From positions 1-64,000 of the forward strand of contig NZ_LZIN01000071.1 in the NCBI RefSeq assembly GCF_001667375.1: DNA of 64,000 bases, written 5' to 3'. Positions 31,424-40,352 of this stretch are shown piece by piece. Below the pieces are notes generated by a model. The model was not told the origin of the DNA. It saw only the letters and a program-made list of their open reading frames with translations, and did no database searches. This DNA comes from Mycolicibacter sinensis (GTDB lineage: Bacteria; Actinomycetota; Actinomycetes; Mycobacteriales; Mycobacteriaceae). How positions within the stretch are numbered: the stretch's first letter is position 1; every line of letters starts with the position of its first letter. The translations under genes and the position numbers were made by a program.

Positions 31424-32638
31424 TCAGCCGCGCCGCGCGAACGACGGCGCCCGTTCCGGGCGGACCCCGACGCCGACCAGGTAGGCCGGGATGGCCGAGA
31501 GCCAGGGAAGTCTGGCGAGAACCGTTCCGAAAGCCGCCGGCGGGCTGAGGTTTTTGCCGCGCAGGATCACGTTCAGCCCCCGGTGCAGCACCCGCTGAAC
31601 CGACTGGGTGACGACGGTGGGCAGCGCTCGGCGCCGTTGCACGGCAGCCAGATCGCGCTGGGTGACGCGCCCATGCCGCAGCGGCTCGGCCAGGATGGTG
31701 GCGGCGGCCACCGCGTCCTGCACCGCCAGGTTGATGCCGACACCGCCGACCGGAGACATGGCGTGTGCGGCGTCGCCGATGCACAGCAATCCGTCGACAT
31801 GCCAGTGCTTGCGCAGCCGATTCACCTTCACGTCAAGGTGTTTGACGTCGTCCATCGTCGCCAGCGCTGACACGTCCGCCTCCGGGATGAGTTCGACGAC
31901 GTCACGCCGAAACGCTTCGATACCGCGCTCCCGCAGTGCCGCCGCCTCGTCTTTGCGTGCCAGGTAAGCGACCTGGAAATAGCCCCGACGCGGAATCATG
32001 AGCGCGCCGCGGCCCGACCCGAGGCGCGGCATCAAGGTGGGTTCTGCGGCGTCCTCGTTCGGCAGCCGGAACCACCACACGTCGAAGTTCACCGGAAATT
32101 CGCGTGCGGTCAAACCGGCTTCGTGCCGGGCGATCGACCACCGGCCGTCGCAGGCCACCGTCAGCCCGGCACGCAGTTCGCCAGGGCCGTCAGGGCCCTG
32201 GTAGCGCACGCCGACCACCCGACCGTTCTCGTGCAGCAGCCCGGTGACCTCGGTTTGCATCCGCAGGGTGAAAGTCGGTTCCGTCTGGGCGGATTCGGCG
32301 AGTAGGTTGAGCAGATCCCACTGCGGCACCATGGCGATATAGGGGTGCGGCTGGCGCCGTAGCCGCCCGAAGTCCACCACCGTGACGCCCTGCCCGGCCA
32401 CGTCGAGGACAACCTGGTGGATCTCGCTGTAGGCCAAGCCGGAAAAGCGTTCCCACAATCCGAGCTCGTCAAGCAGCCGCAGCGTGGTGGGATGCACTGT
32501 GTCGCCGCGGAAGTCGCGCAGGAAGTCGCCATGCTTCTCCAGCAACGTCACCTCGACGCCGGCGCGGGCCAGCAGCAGCGCGAGCACCATGCCGGCGGGG
32601 CCGCCGCCGATGACGGCGCAACCGGTGGACTCCGTCAT
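31424..32638 (-). CDS. FAD-dependent monooxygenase (aromatic hydroxylase/UbiH type)
   Basis: A 404-residue group A flavin monooxygenase. It shows the FAD fold CAVIGGGPAGMVLALLLARAG at the N-terminus, the DG motif VACDGRWSIAR near residue 160, and the GD motif LLCIGDAAHAMSPVGGVGIN near residue 285. It likely hydroxylates an aromatic or polyketide-like small molecule; the substrate is unknown. ATG 32638 shares a base with the dnaX stop (TGATG), so it is coupled to dnaX, an odd partner. The stop lies 4 nt from the converging SDR stop. Confidence 0.88.
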   Translation of the reverse strand: MTESTGCAVIGGGPAGMVLALLLARAGVEVTLLEKHGDFLRDFRGDTVHPTTLRLLDELGLWERFSGLAYSEIHQVVLDVAGQGVTVVDFGRLRRQPHPYIAMVPQWDLLNLLAESAQTEPTFTLRMQTEVTGLLHENGRVVGVRYQGPDGPGELRAGLTVACDGRWSIARHEAGLTAREFPVNFDVWWFRLPNEDAAEPTLMPRLGSGRGALMIPRRGYFQVAYLARKDEAAALRERGIEAFRRDVVELIPEADVSALATMDDVKHLDVKVNRLRKHWHVDGLLCIGDAAHAMSPVGGVGINLAVQDAVAAATILAEPLRHGRVTQRDLAAVQRRRALPTVVTQSVQRVLHRGLNVILRGKNLSPPAAFGTVLARLPWLSAIPAYLVGVGVRPERAPSFARRG

Positions 32639-34494
32639 CAATGGCCACCGATGCGGCGCGCACCCAGCTCGCTTTGCAGCAGCTCCAGGGCCGCCTCTTC
32701 GGGGTCACGGCGCGGCGCCGGGTCGGAGCGCTCGGCATCCGCCTCGGCGAGCATGGCCTCTTCGTCGGCTGCCCGCTCCGCCTCCGCGGTGACGGGTGCG
32801 GGCGCGGCGGGCGACGCGGTTTCTGGTGGCGCGGCCCCGGCTTCGCAGCGCACCCGCCAGTTCACCCCGAGGGCGTCCTTGAGCGCCTCGACGATGACGT
32901 CGGCGTTGCGCTGTTCGCAGAGCCGCTTGGCCAGTGGAGCCGACTCGTGGGTGAGCACCAGGGTGTTGCCGTCCACGGCGCGCACGGTGGCGCCGGCCAG
33001 CATCACCTCGGTGGTGCGGCTGCGCTGACGAACCTTGTCGCGCACTGTGGTCCACATCGCGCGCACGGCGGCCGCGTCGGGTTCTCCCGGGGTCACCGCG
33101 GCCGGTGGTGGCGGTGGCGGTGCAGGTTCGGGTGGCGGCGCGGGATCGGGTTCCGGGGCGGCCGCGGGTTCCGGGGCGGCCGCGGGTTCGGGCTCCGGCG
33201 TGGGGTCGGCCGCCGGCGCCGGCGCGGGCGCAGGGGCCGGCTCGGGAGCCTGCGAACGGCGGGTGAACTGCTTGGCCGAGGGCGACGAGCCGGCGCTCGG
33301 CTGGGCGACTGCACCCGGGATCGACATGTCCAGCCGGCTCTCGATGCGCTCGATCCGCTGCAGCAGCGCGGCTTCGGTGTCGGCGGCCGACGGCAGCAGC
33401 AGCCGGGCGCAGACCACCTCCAACAGCAGCCGCGGGGCCGTCGCGCCGCGCATCTCCCCCAGCCCGGCGTGCACCACCTCGGCGTAGCGGGCCAAGGTGG
33501 CCGACCCGAGCCGGGCGGCCTGCTCCTGCATCCGTTCCAGGATGTCTTCGGGGGCGTCGACCACGCCTTTGGCCACCGCGTCGGGAACCGCTTGCAGCAC
33601 GATCAGGTCGCGGAATCGCTCCAGCAGATCGATGGCGAACCGGCGCGGGTCATGGCCGGCATCGACTACCGCCTCCACGGCCCCGAACAGCGAGGCGGCG
33701 TCCCCGGCCGCCAGTGCGTCGACCGCGTCGTCGATCAGGGCGACGTCGGTGGCGCCCAACAGGCCCAGCGCCCGCTGGTAGTGGACGTGGCTGATGTCGG
33801 AGTCGTCCTTCTGCGACCCGGCCAGCAACTGGTCGAGCACCGAGAGGGTGTCGCGGGGCGAGCCGCCGCCGGCGCGGATCACCAGCGGGTACACCGCGTC
33901 GTCGACGACGACGCGCTCCTGCTCGCAGATCCGCTCGATCAGCTCACGCATGGTCCGCGGCGCCAGCAGCCGGAACGGGTAGTGGTGGGTGCGCGAGCGG
34001 ATGGTCGGCAGCACCTTCTCGGGTTCGGTGGTGGCGAACACGAAGATCAGGTGGTCGGGCGGCTCCTCGACGATCTTGAGCAGCGCGTTGAATCCCGCGG
34101 TGGTCACCATGTGCGCTTCGTCGATGATGAAGATCCGGTACCGCGACTGGGCCGGCGCGTAAAACGCCCGGTCCCGCAGATCCCGGGTGTCGTCGACACC
34201 GCCGTGGCTGGCGGCATCGAGTTCGACGACGTCGATGCTGCCCGCACCGTTGGGCGCCAGTGCCACGCAGGAGTCGCAGGTCCCGCACGGCGTGGGCGTG
34301 GGCCCCTCGGCACAGTTCAGCGAGCGGGCCAGGATGCGCGCCGACGACGTCTTGCCGCAGCCCCGCGGCCCGGAGAACAGGTAGGCGTGGTTGATCCGGC
34401 CCGCCGACAACGCGGTGCACAGCGGTTCGGTGACGTGCTCCTGCCCCACCACTTCGGCGAACGTTGCCGGCCGGTATTTGCGGTAGAGCGCCAC
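32638..34494 (-). CDS. dnaX: DNA polymerase III subunits gamma/tau
   Basis: A 618-residue clamp-loader ATPase. Walker A GPRGCGKT is at residues 42-49, the zinc module CAEGPTPTPCGTCDSC near 64-79, the Walker B-like IIDEAH near 125 and a sensor segment FVFATTEPEKVLPTI. Domain III ends near residue 370. A long Pro/Ala/Glu-rich linker (about 395-470) precedes the tau-type C-terminal part. The GTG start at 34494 seems leaderless. No slippery frameshift sequence is obvious, so only the full-length product is predicted. Confidence 0.96.
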   Translation of the reverse strand: MALYRKYRPATFAEVVGQEHVTEPLCTALSAGRINHAYLFSGPRGCGKTSSARILARSLNCAEGPTPTPCGTCDSCVALAPNGAGSIDVVELDAASHGGVDDTRDLRDRAFYAPAQSRYRIFIIDEAHMVTTAGFNALLKIVEEPPDHLIFVFATTEPEKVLPTIRSRTHHYPFRLLAPRTMRELIERICEQERVVVDDAVYPLVIRAGGGSPRDTLSVLDQLLAGSQKDDSDISHVHYQRALGLLGATDVALIDDAVDALAAGDAASLFGAVEAVVDAGHDPRRFAIDLLERFRDLIVLQAVPDAVAKGVVDAPEDILERMQEQAARLGSATLARYAEVVHAGLGEMRGATAPRLLLEVVCARLLLPSAADTEAALLQRIERIESRLDMSIPGAVAQPSAGSSPSAKQFTRRSQAPEPAPAPAPAPAADPTPEPEPAAAPEPAAAPEPDPAPPPEPAPPPPPPAAVTPGEPDAAAVRAMWTTVRDKVRQRSRTTEVMLAGATVRAVDGNTLVLTHESAPLAKRLCEQRNADVIVEALKDALGVNWRVRCEAGAAPPETASPAAPAPVTAEAERAADEEAMLAEADAERSDPAPRRDPEEAALELLQSELGARRIGGH

Positions 34495-34500
34495 GCCAGC

Positions 34501-34506
34501 AGGGTA
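34501..34506 (-). promoter_or_regulatory. -10 box for leaderless dnaX
   Basis: On the minus strand TACCCT ends 6 nt before the GTG at 34494. No ribosome site is visible. Confidence 0.55.
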
Positions 34507-34548
34507 CTTGCTCGGGCCGACGGCGGTGCAGGCCCGCCGGACTGCGCG

Positions 34549-35142
34549 CTACAGCTTCGGGCGCAGATAGCCCAGGGTGTTGTAGGCGGGGTTGAAGTCG
34601 CGCCAGTTCAACGTCACGAACAACCGGCCGCCGGAGTTCTGGTCGGCCGTCTCGTACCGGAACGGGAAGCCGGTTCGATCGACGGCGGTGACGACCGCGG
34701 CATGCCCGTGTTCGCTGACGAATCCACCCGGGCCATAGACCACGATGTCCCCGACCTGCGGCTGATTCACTCCGCCGTCGAACGGGATCTGGTCGAAGTA
34801 GTGCCCCAGGCCGTTGGTGGGGAAGTGTTCGTAGAGGTCGAAGGCGTTGCCGCTGGGGTCGGTATTGCGCCAGGGGAAGCCCAGCGCCTCGATGTAGTGC
34901 TGGATAAGCGGATAGCACTGACCGTCGCCGTACATCACCGGATTGCCCAGTGCGGCATCGGCGGCGTCGCGCCGGTAGACGTCGAGTGCCTCGGTCATCT
35001 TGGGCGGCAACACATCGGCCTGGGCCTGCACCGGAGAGGGGCCGGGCGCCGGACCCGGCACTGCATACGCCGCTGGCGGCTGGCCCAGCACGACGAAGCT
35101 TATGGCCAGTGCGCAGGCCCCGGCACCGTTCAGGATTGCCAT
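34549..35142 (-). CDS. Secreted CHAP-domain protein
   Basis: About 197 residues. A signal peptide (MAILNGAGACALAISFVVLG...AAYA) is followed by a short proline-rich stretch and a CHAP-type papain fold. The Cys of YGDGQCYPLIQHYIE and the His of SEHGHAAVV are the likely catalytic pair, with VGDIVVYG between them. CHAP domains are usually peptidoglycan amidases or endopeptidases, so a cell-wall role is likely. ATG 35142 is chosen for the signal peptide; a frame to 35229 exists but encodes no export signal. Confidence 0.8.
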   Translation of the reverse strand: MAILNGAGACALAISFVVLGQPPAAYAVPGPAPGPSPVQAQADVLPPKMTEALDVYRRDAADAALGNPVMYGDGQCYPLIQHYIEALGFPWRNTDPSGNAFDLYEHFPTNGLGHYFDQIPFDGGVNQPQVGDIVVYGPGGFVSEHGHAAVVTAVDRTGFPFRYETADQNSGGRLFVTLNWRDFNPAYNTLGYLRPKL

Positions 35143-35244
35143 TGCTTCGCCCCCGGCTCGAATTGCAGTTGGCTCATCGACGCAACCTCCCCAATCTAGG
35201 TCAGCCCCACCGGCGGCGAGGACATACAACTGCCCGCGCCGTCG

Positions 35245-35306
35245 CCAAACGTGTAATGGTTGCGAAAATCCGGTTCGTTGGATTTTCGCAATGAGTACAC
35301 GTTCGG
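35245..35306. repeat. Imperfect palindrome (hairpin family, copy 2)
   Basis: Arms 35245-35271 and 35280-35306 match at 23 of 27 positions with a perfect 12-bp inner core TTGCGAAAATCC. The right end reads ACACGTTCGGCG. It lies between the CHAP gene and aspC, both on the minus strand, so it may terminate the CHAP gene's upstream neighbour or mark the CHAP promoter. Confidence 0.8.
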
Positions 35307-35331
35307 CGAGAAGAGGGGCCGGCCCCGCGGC

Positions 35332-36729
<1,398 letters not shown>

Positions 36730-36842
36730 ACCGGAAAGTCTAGCGGTGGTCGCCAGCGCGGCGAAGCCGGGCGCAGTGCGCCACCGCCGTCGGGCAGCGG
36801 CGGTCGGGACGAGGAGCGCGCGGCCCCGGCGGGAGTCTCCGC

Positions 36843-36848
36843 TACCAT
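36843..36848 (+). promoter_or_regulatory. -10 box for tRNA-Ser(GGA)
   Basis: TACCAT ends 7 nt before the first base of the tRNA gene at 36856. Confidence 0.45.
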
Positions 36849-36855
36849 TGCCGAC

Positions 36856-36941
36856 GGAGGATTCGCCTAGTGGCCTATGGCGCTCGCCTGGAACGCGGGT
36901 TGGGTTAATAGCCCTCAGGGGTTCAAATCCCCTATCCTCCG
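36856..36941 (+). tRNA. tRNA-Ser (anticodon GGA)
   Basis: An 86-nt class II tRNA with a long variable arm, as for serine. The acceptor arms GGAGGAT and ATCCTCC pair, the T-loop GTTCAAATC is present, and the anticodon GGA follows CCT in the anticodon loop. CCA is not encoded. It lies between ffs and lucA. Confidence 0.95.
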
Positions 36942-36976
36942 CACCCGACTCACTACTGAGGAACAGGGGAGGTGGC

Positions 36977-37726
36977 GTGAGTCGCACCGTCGCCACGGTT
37001 TGGCACGCGTCGCTCTCGACTCTCGCCGCCATTGTGTACTTCTTGTTCGTCCTGCCCCGGTGGTGGGAGCTGACCGACTTCACCTCGCACGTGCTGGGCA
37101 CTGTGCTGCGGATCATCCTCGGGCTGCTGGTCGCGGTGACCGCGCTGCCGGTGGCGGCCACCTTGAAGCGCGCCCGCAAGCCGGAGTACGGCACGCCGCA
37201 GTTGGCGCTGACGCTGCTGACCGGCTCGATCGTGGCGCACATCGTGGCCGGGACGCTGATCGCGGGGGCCGCGATCAGCGAGATCTGGCTGTCGCTGGAC
37301 AGCGCCGGGATGTGGTTGTTCGGGATTTACGGCGCGGCCGCCGCGATCGCCCTGCTGGGGATCGGCGCGTTCTACCTGTCGTTCGTCGCCGAGATGCCGC
37401 CGCCCCCGCCCAAACCGATCAAGCCCAAGTCGGAGAAGCAGCCGAAGCGACGGCTCCGGCGTGGCAAGAAGACCGTTACCGCCGAGGACGAAGACGAAGA
37501 CGCCGACGAGGAGGCCGACGAAACCGAGCCGGCCGAGGCTGACGAAACCGACGAAACCGCGGCCGACGAGGCTGACGAGACCGACGAAACCGAGACCGAC
37601 GAAACCGAGACCGCCGCCGAGGAGATCCTCGAGTCGGCGGGTGACGAGTCCACCGAGCCGGCGCTGAGCGGCGTCGAGGAGAAGCTGCGGCCCTCCGGCA
37701 AGCGCCGGGCGAAGAAGAGCACGTAG
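36977..37726 (+). CDS. lucA: LucA-like membrane protein (Rv3723 type)
   Basis: A 249-residue protein with four predicted membrane segments in the first 140 residues, including IVYFLFVLPRWW, IILGLLVAVTALPVAATL, IVAHIVAGTLIAGAAI and LFGIYGAAAAIALLGIGAFYL. A proline/lysine-rich region and a long acidic tail rich in Asp, Glu and Thr (repeats of DETDE) follow. LucA in M. tuberculosis stabilises Mce1 and Mce4 complexes for fatty acid and cholesterol import. The GTG start at 36977 has GGGGAGG upstream; the longer frame crosses the tRNA gene and is rejected. Assignment rests on position and architecture. Confidence 0.85.
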   Translation: MSRTVATVWHASLSTLAAIVYFLFVLPRWWELTDFTSHVLGTVLRIILGLLVAVTALPVAATLKRARKPEYGTPQLALTLLTGSIVAHIVAGTLIAGAAISEIWLSLDSAGMWLFGIYGAAAAIALLGIGAFYLSFVAEMPPPPPKPIKPKSEKQPKRRLRRGKKTVTAEDEDEDADEEADETEPAEADETDETAADEADETDETETDETETAAEEILESAGDESTEPALSGVEEKLRPSGKRRAKKST

Positions 37727-37756
37727 GCCAGCCCCACCCGGCTAACCTTTTGCGCT

Positions 37757-39088
37757 ATGACCGAGAATCTCGGTGCTTTCGCCGATGCGGCACGGGCGCG
37801 AGAAGAACAGCTCGCCAACCGGCTGGCGGCGTCGGTGGCCGCCGATAAGCAGCTGCAAACGATCCTGCGCGAGGCCGTGCAGCACAACTCCAGTTCGCGC
37901 CAGCGCCTCGATGCGCTGGAGTCCGAGATCCGGCAGGCCGCAAGCGCCTGGCCGGGCCTGGACACCCCCGCCGGGTCTCGCCAGTTCCAGCGGTTTCTGA
38001 ACGGCAAGACCCGCGAGATCCACCGGATCGTCTCCGATGCCGCCGCCGACAGCGAGCGCCGGGCGGGCCTGGTGCGGACCTTGACTCAGCGCTACGAACT
38101 CGGCGGTGACGACGGCGCGGATCCGCATATCCGGCTGGTGGACAACGAGATTCCGGCCGATACCCCACCACCGCACGACCCCACCATCGACGGGCGCGGC
38201 AGCGAACCGGTGCCGGAGACCCAAGACGGCTCGCCCTACGACTTGGGCGCCACGATCCCGGGCACCGGCATCGTCATCACCGGCGACCCGGAAACGGGGC
38301 ACCCGCGGCTACACATTCCCGGGCAACCCGACATCGACAACCCGTTCCCCACCGACGAGGGGTTCCGGGCGCTGCCGACCGGTACGGCGATCGGCCCGAA
38401 CGGCGAGCAGTACGCCTTCTACAGCGTGCGCCCCTACGGGCCCGGGACCTCTCCGGACAACTACATCGCCCCGGAGTCACGGGTGCAGAATCTGGCCGAC
38501 CCCGCAACGGATTTGGGACCGCTCATGGGCACCACGCTCGGCTCGGACACCAAAGTGGGCATCTCGCAGGCCAGCGGGGCCTACGACGCGGCGTCGGGAC
38601 GGATGATCATTGTTGGCAACATCGGTCAGGACGGTCAGCGCGCGATGTGGCAGTCCGACCCCGTCGCCCCCGGCGCCCCGCCCAACGCCTGGATGAACAG
38701 CCTGCAGCAGGTCGGCGCCTTCGACAATCTGGGGGCGGGCAACCGGGAGAACCAGATCGTGGCGCTCCCGCAGGGCGGATACCTGCTGACCAGCGCCAGC
38801 GACGGCGGCCAGGTGGTAGGCGTGACCGCGGGCAGTCCCCAGGGGTTGCTGCAGGCGCCGTCGCATGAAATCACCGGCCCCGGGCTGATTTCCAGCCCCG
38901 GCAATCAGCCGGCCGTTCCCTATGGCCCGAGCATCGTCAACGTCGAGACGCTTCCGAACGGGCAGGAGCAGGTCACCATGCGGATCAGTACCTGGCCGAC
39001 CCCGGAGGGCTGGCCGGTGGGGCCCGATGCCCCGCCGCCGCCCTATCATCCGCGGACCTACACGACGACGTTCAACGTCAACCCGTAG
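37757..39088 (+). CDS. DUF4226-type protein with long C-terminal domain of unknown function
   Basis: A 443-residue protein with no signal peptide. The first about 115 residues are helical and contain DTPAGSRQFQRFLNGKTREI, which I associate with the mycobacterial DUF4226 family. A Pro/Asp-rich linker follows. The remaining about 280 residues are Gly/Pro-rich, cysteine-free, likely beta-rich and unfamiliar (GPNGEQYAFYSVRPYGPG, GYLLTSASDGGQVVGV, LPNGQEQVTMRIS). The WXG-like helical head fused to a variable tail recalls type VII secretion substrates, but no toxin motif is seen and no esx genes are near. Start ATG 37757 lies 8 nt after a TAACCT box. Confidence 0.75.
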   Translation: MTENLGAFADAARAREEQLANRLAASVAADKQLQTILREAVQHNSSSRQRLDALESEIRQAASAWPGLDTPAGSRQFQRFLNGKTREIHRIVSDAAADSERRAGLVRTLTQRYELGGDDGADPHIRLVDNEIPADTPPPHDPTIDGRGSEPVPETQDGSPYDLGATIPGTGIVITGDPETGHPRLHIPGQPDIDNPFPTDEGFRALPTGTAIGPNGEQYAFYSVRPYGPGTSPDNYIAPESRVQNLADPATDLGPLMGTTLGSDTKVGISQASGAYDAASGRMIIVGNIGQDGQRAMWQSDPVAPGAPPNAWMNSLQQVGAFDNLGAGNRENQIVALPQGGYLLTSASDGGQVVGVTAGSPQGLLQAPSHEITGPGLISSPGNQPAVPYGPSIVNVETLPNGQEQVTMRISTWPTPEGWPVGPDAPPPPYHPRTYTTTFNVNP

Positions 39089-39092
39089 GGCG

Positions 39093-39656
39093 CTAAAAGG
39101 CGGAGCTTCCCGCCGGCCGCAGCACGAAGCCGTGATGTCCCAGCGAGGTGTCCAGGCAGGCGACGAGTTGGTCGGCGCCCACCGCACAGGTCACGTTGCC
39201 GTAGGAGACCTTCTGCCCCACGCCCAGGAAGGCGCCGTTGGAGAACTGCCGGCCGCAGGTCGTCGATTCGCGGTTCAAGCGCAGCCCGGCCGCACCCTGG
39301 GAGCGCACGGTGCCGATCACACATCCGCCGGGCACCGGCGCACCCGAACTCAGCGGTGCGTTGGCCATGCCCGGCATGTCGCCGTCGCACATGATCGCCT
39401 GCGAGGAGCCCGCCGGCGGTTCGATAGCGTCGAACTGGCACGCGATGTTGTAGGGGGTGGCGAAGTTCACCCAGCGCCCGGGTCCCTTCGGGCCGGTGCT
39501 GAGGTAGTCGTCGACCGGGACCGCGGTGAAGTCATCCAGGTTGGGAAAGCCCGCAGGTTGGGCGTGTACCGGTGAGCCCTGCCCGGCCATCAGCAGACCG
39601 CCCGCCAAGCCGGCGAGGGCCAGAGCCTGCGTGACTCGGCGGATGAGCATCGGCAT
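39093..39656 (-). CDS. Small secreted cysteine-containing protein, unknown function
   Basis: About 187 residues. A signal peptide (MPMLIRRVTQALALAGLAGG...SPVHA) is followed by a mature domain with six cysteines (in IACQF, MCDGD, GGCVIG, TTCGR, VTCAV, VACLD) that could form three disulfides. Family not recognised; the pattern resembles other small mycobacterial exported proteins. ATG 39656 is chosen; ATG 39650 is also possible. It starts 2 nt after the stop of the next secreted protein, so the two are co-transcribed. Confidence 0.75.
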   Translation of the reverse strand: MPMLIRRVTQALALAGLAGGLLMAGQGSPVHAQPAGFPNLDDFTAVPVDDYLSTGPKGPGRWVNFATPYNIACQFDAIEPPAGSSQAIMCDGDMPGMANAPLSSGAPVPGGCVIGTVRSQGAAGLRLNRESTTCGRQFSNGAFLGVGQKVSYGNVTCAVGADQLVACLDTSLGHHGFVLRPAGSSAF

Positions 39657-39658
39657 GG

Positions 39659-40123
39659 TTACGGCTTGGGCGCCCAGTCCCACACCGACATGTCGTCGCG
39701 CGGGTACTGGCTGCAGGCTTCGGTCGACTTGGCGACGACACCCTTGTTGTTGAAGAAGATCTTGGCGTGGTTGGGCCAGGACACCGTCAGCGGGTCGGCG
39801 AAGTTCGTCGCCAGTTCCTCGGAGTAGGCCCGGCGCTGCTCGGGGCTGAGCGAGAAGAACCAGTGCATCTTGTCGATAGCGGCCTGCTGCACCTGCACCG
39901 GCTTGTTGTGCATGTCGATCATGTAGCGCTCGTAGTAGATCGGCGACAGGTCGCGACTGGCAGCCAGCATCTGCTCGGCGCTGCAGTCGGTGCGGATCAC
40001 CCGCCGCGGGATCGGAAAGTCGTCGGTGGCGTCAGCGGCGGCGGTCGCGGGGAACAGGGCGGCGGCGAAACCGGCGACGAAGGCCAGCGCGACCCCGCGC
40101 CGAATTGGGCGATGCGTACGCAT
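39659..40123 (-). CDS. Small secreted protein, DUF5078-like
   Basis: A 154-residue exported protein. The signal peptide [30 protein letters not shown] is clear from ATG 40123; an upstream in-frame start at 40141 is less suitable. The mature part has two cysteines (RTDCSAEQM and TEACSQYP) and the segment [19 protein letters not shown]. From memory it resembles the mycobacterial DUF5078 family, but function is unknown. It probably forms an operon with the six-cysteine secreted protein immediately downstream. Confidence 0.78.
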   Translation of the reverse strand: MRTHRPIRRGVALAFVAGFAAALFPATAAADATDDFPIPRRVIRTDCSAEQMLAASRDLSPIYYERYMIDMHNKPVQVQQAAIDKMHWFFSLSPEQRRAYSEELATNFADPLTVSWPNHAKIFFNNKGVVAKSTEACSQYPRDDMSVWDWAPKP

Positions 40124-40352
40124 GGAATCCACTGTAGCCATTATCCCGTTCTTTCCCTATGTCGGTTTGCGGCGACAATCCCCGCTGGTGAGACCGCTGC
40201 GCCGGGTGAGACGGATGCAACGGCACAGGGCTGCGGAATTATCCGAACTCGACAGGCAATGCTACATAACTTTAGCCGGGCTACCTAACTATTCTCCCGC
40301 CCTGGCCGCATGGGCTCGCTCACAACCGAGCACCGGTTGTGTTCGCCCCGCT
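40124..40352. other. Intergenic region between a secreted-protein gene and mmpL4
   Basis: About 230 bases with no gene seen, locally AT-richer (40190-40300). It should hold the promoter of the DUF5078-like gene and the mmpL4 terminator; the hairpin at 40321-40341 is the only clear structure. Confidence 0.4.
40321..40341 (-). terminator. Hairpin just past the mmpL4 stop
   Basis: CACAACCG and CGGTTGTG form an 8-bp perfect stem with a 5-nt loop, starting 12 nt beyond the mmpL4 stop codon. There is no U-run, as is common for mycobacterial terminators. Confidence 0.45.

Noticed and set aside
32638..34494. Programmed frameshift in dnaX producing gamma
   Set aside because: No A- or U-rich slippery heptamer with a following stem was seen near the end of the ATPase region.
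32641..35199. 852-codon plus-strand open frame
   Set aside because: Antisense to dnaX and the CHAP gene, rich in Arg/Gly/His, with no recognisable domain. Long antisense frames are expected in this GC range.
37461..37667. Thr/Lys/Pro repeat peptide on the plus strand
   Set aside because: A frame-shifted reading of the DE/T-rich tail of lucA, not a separate gene.
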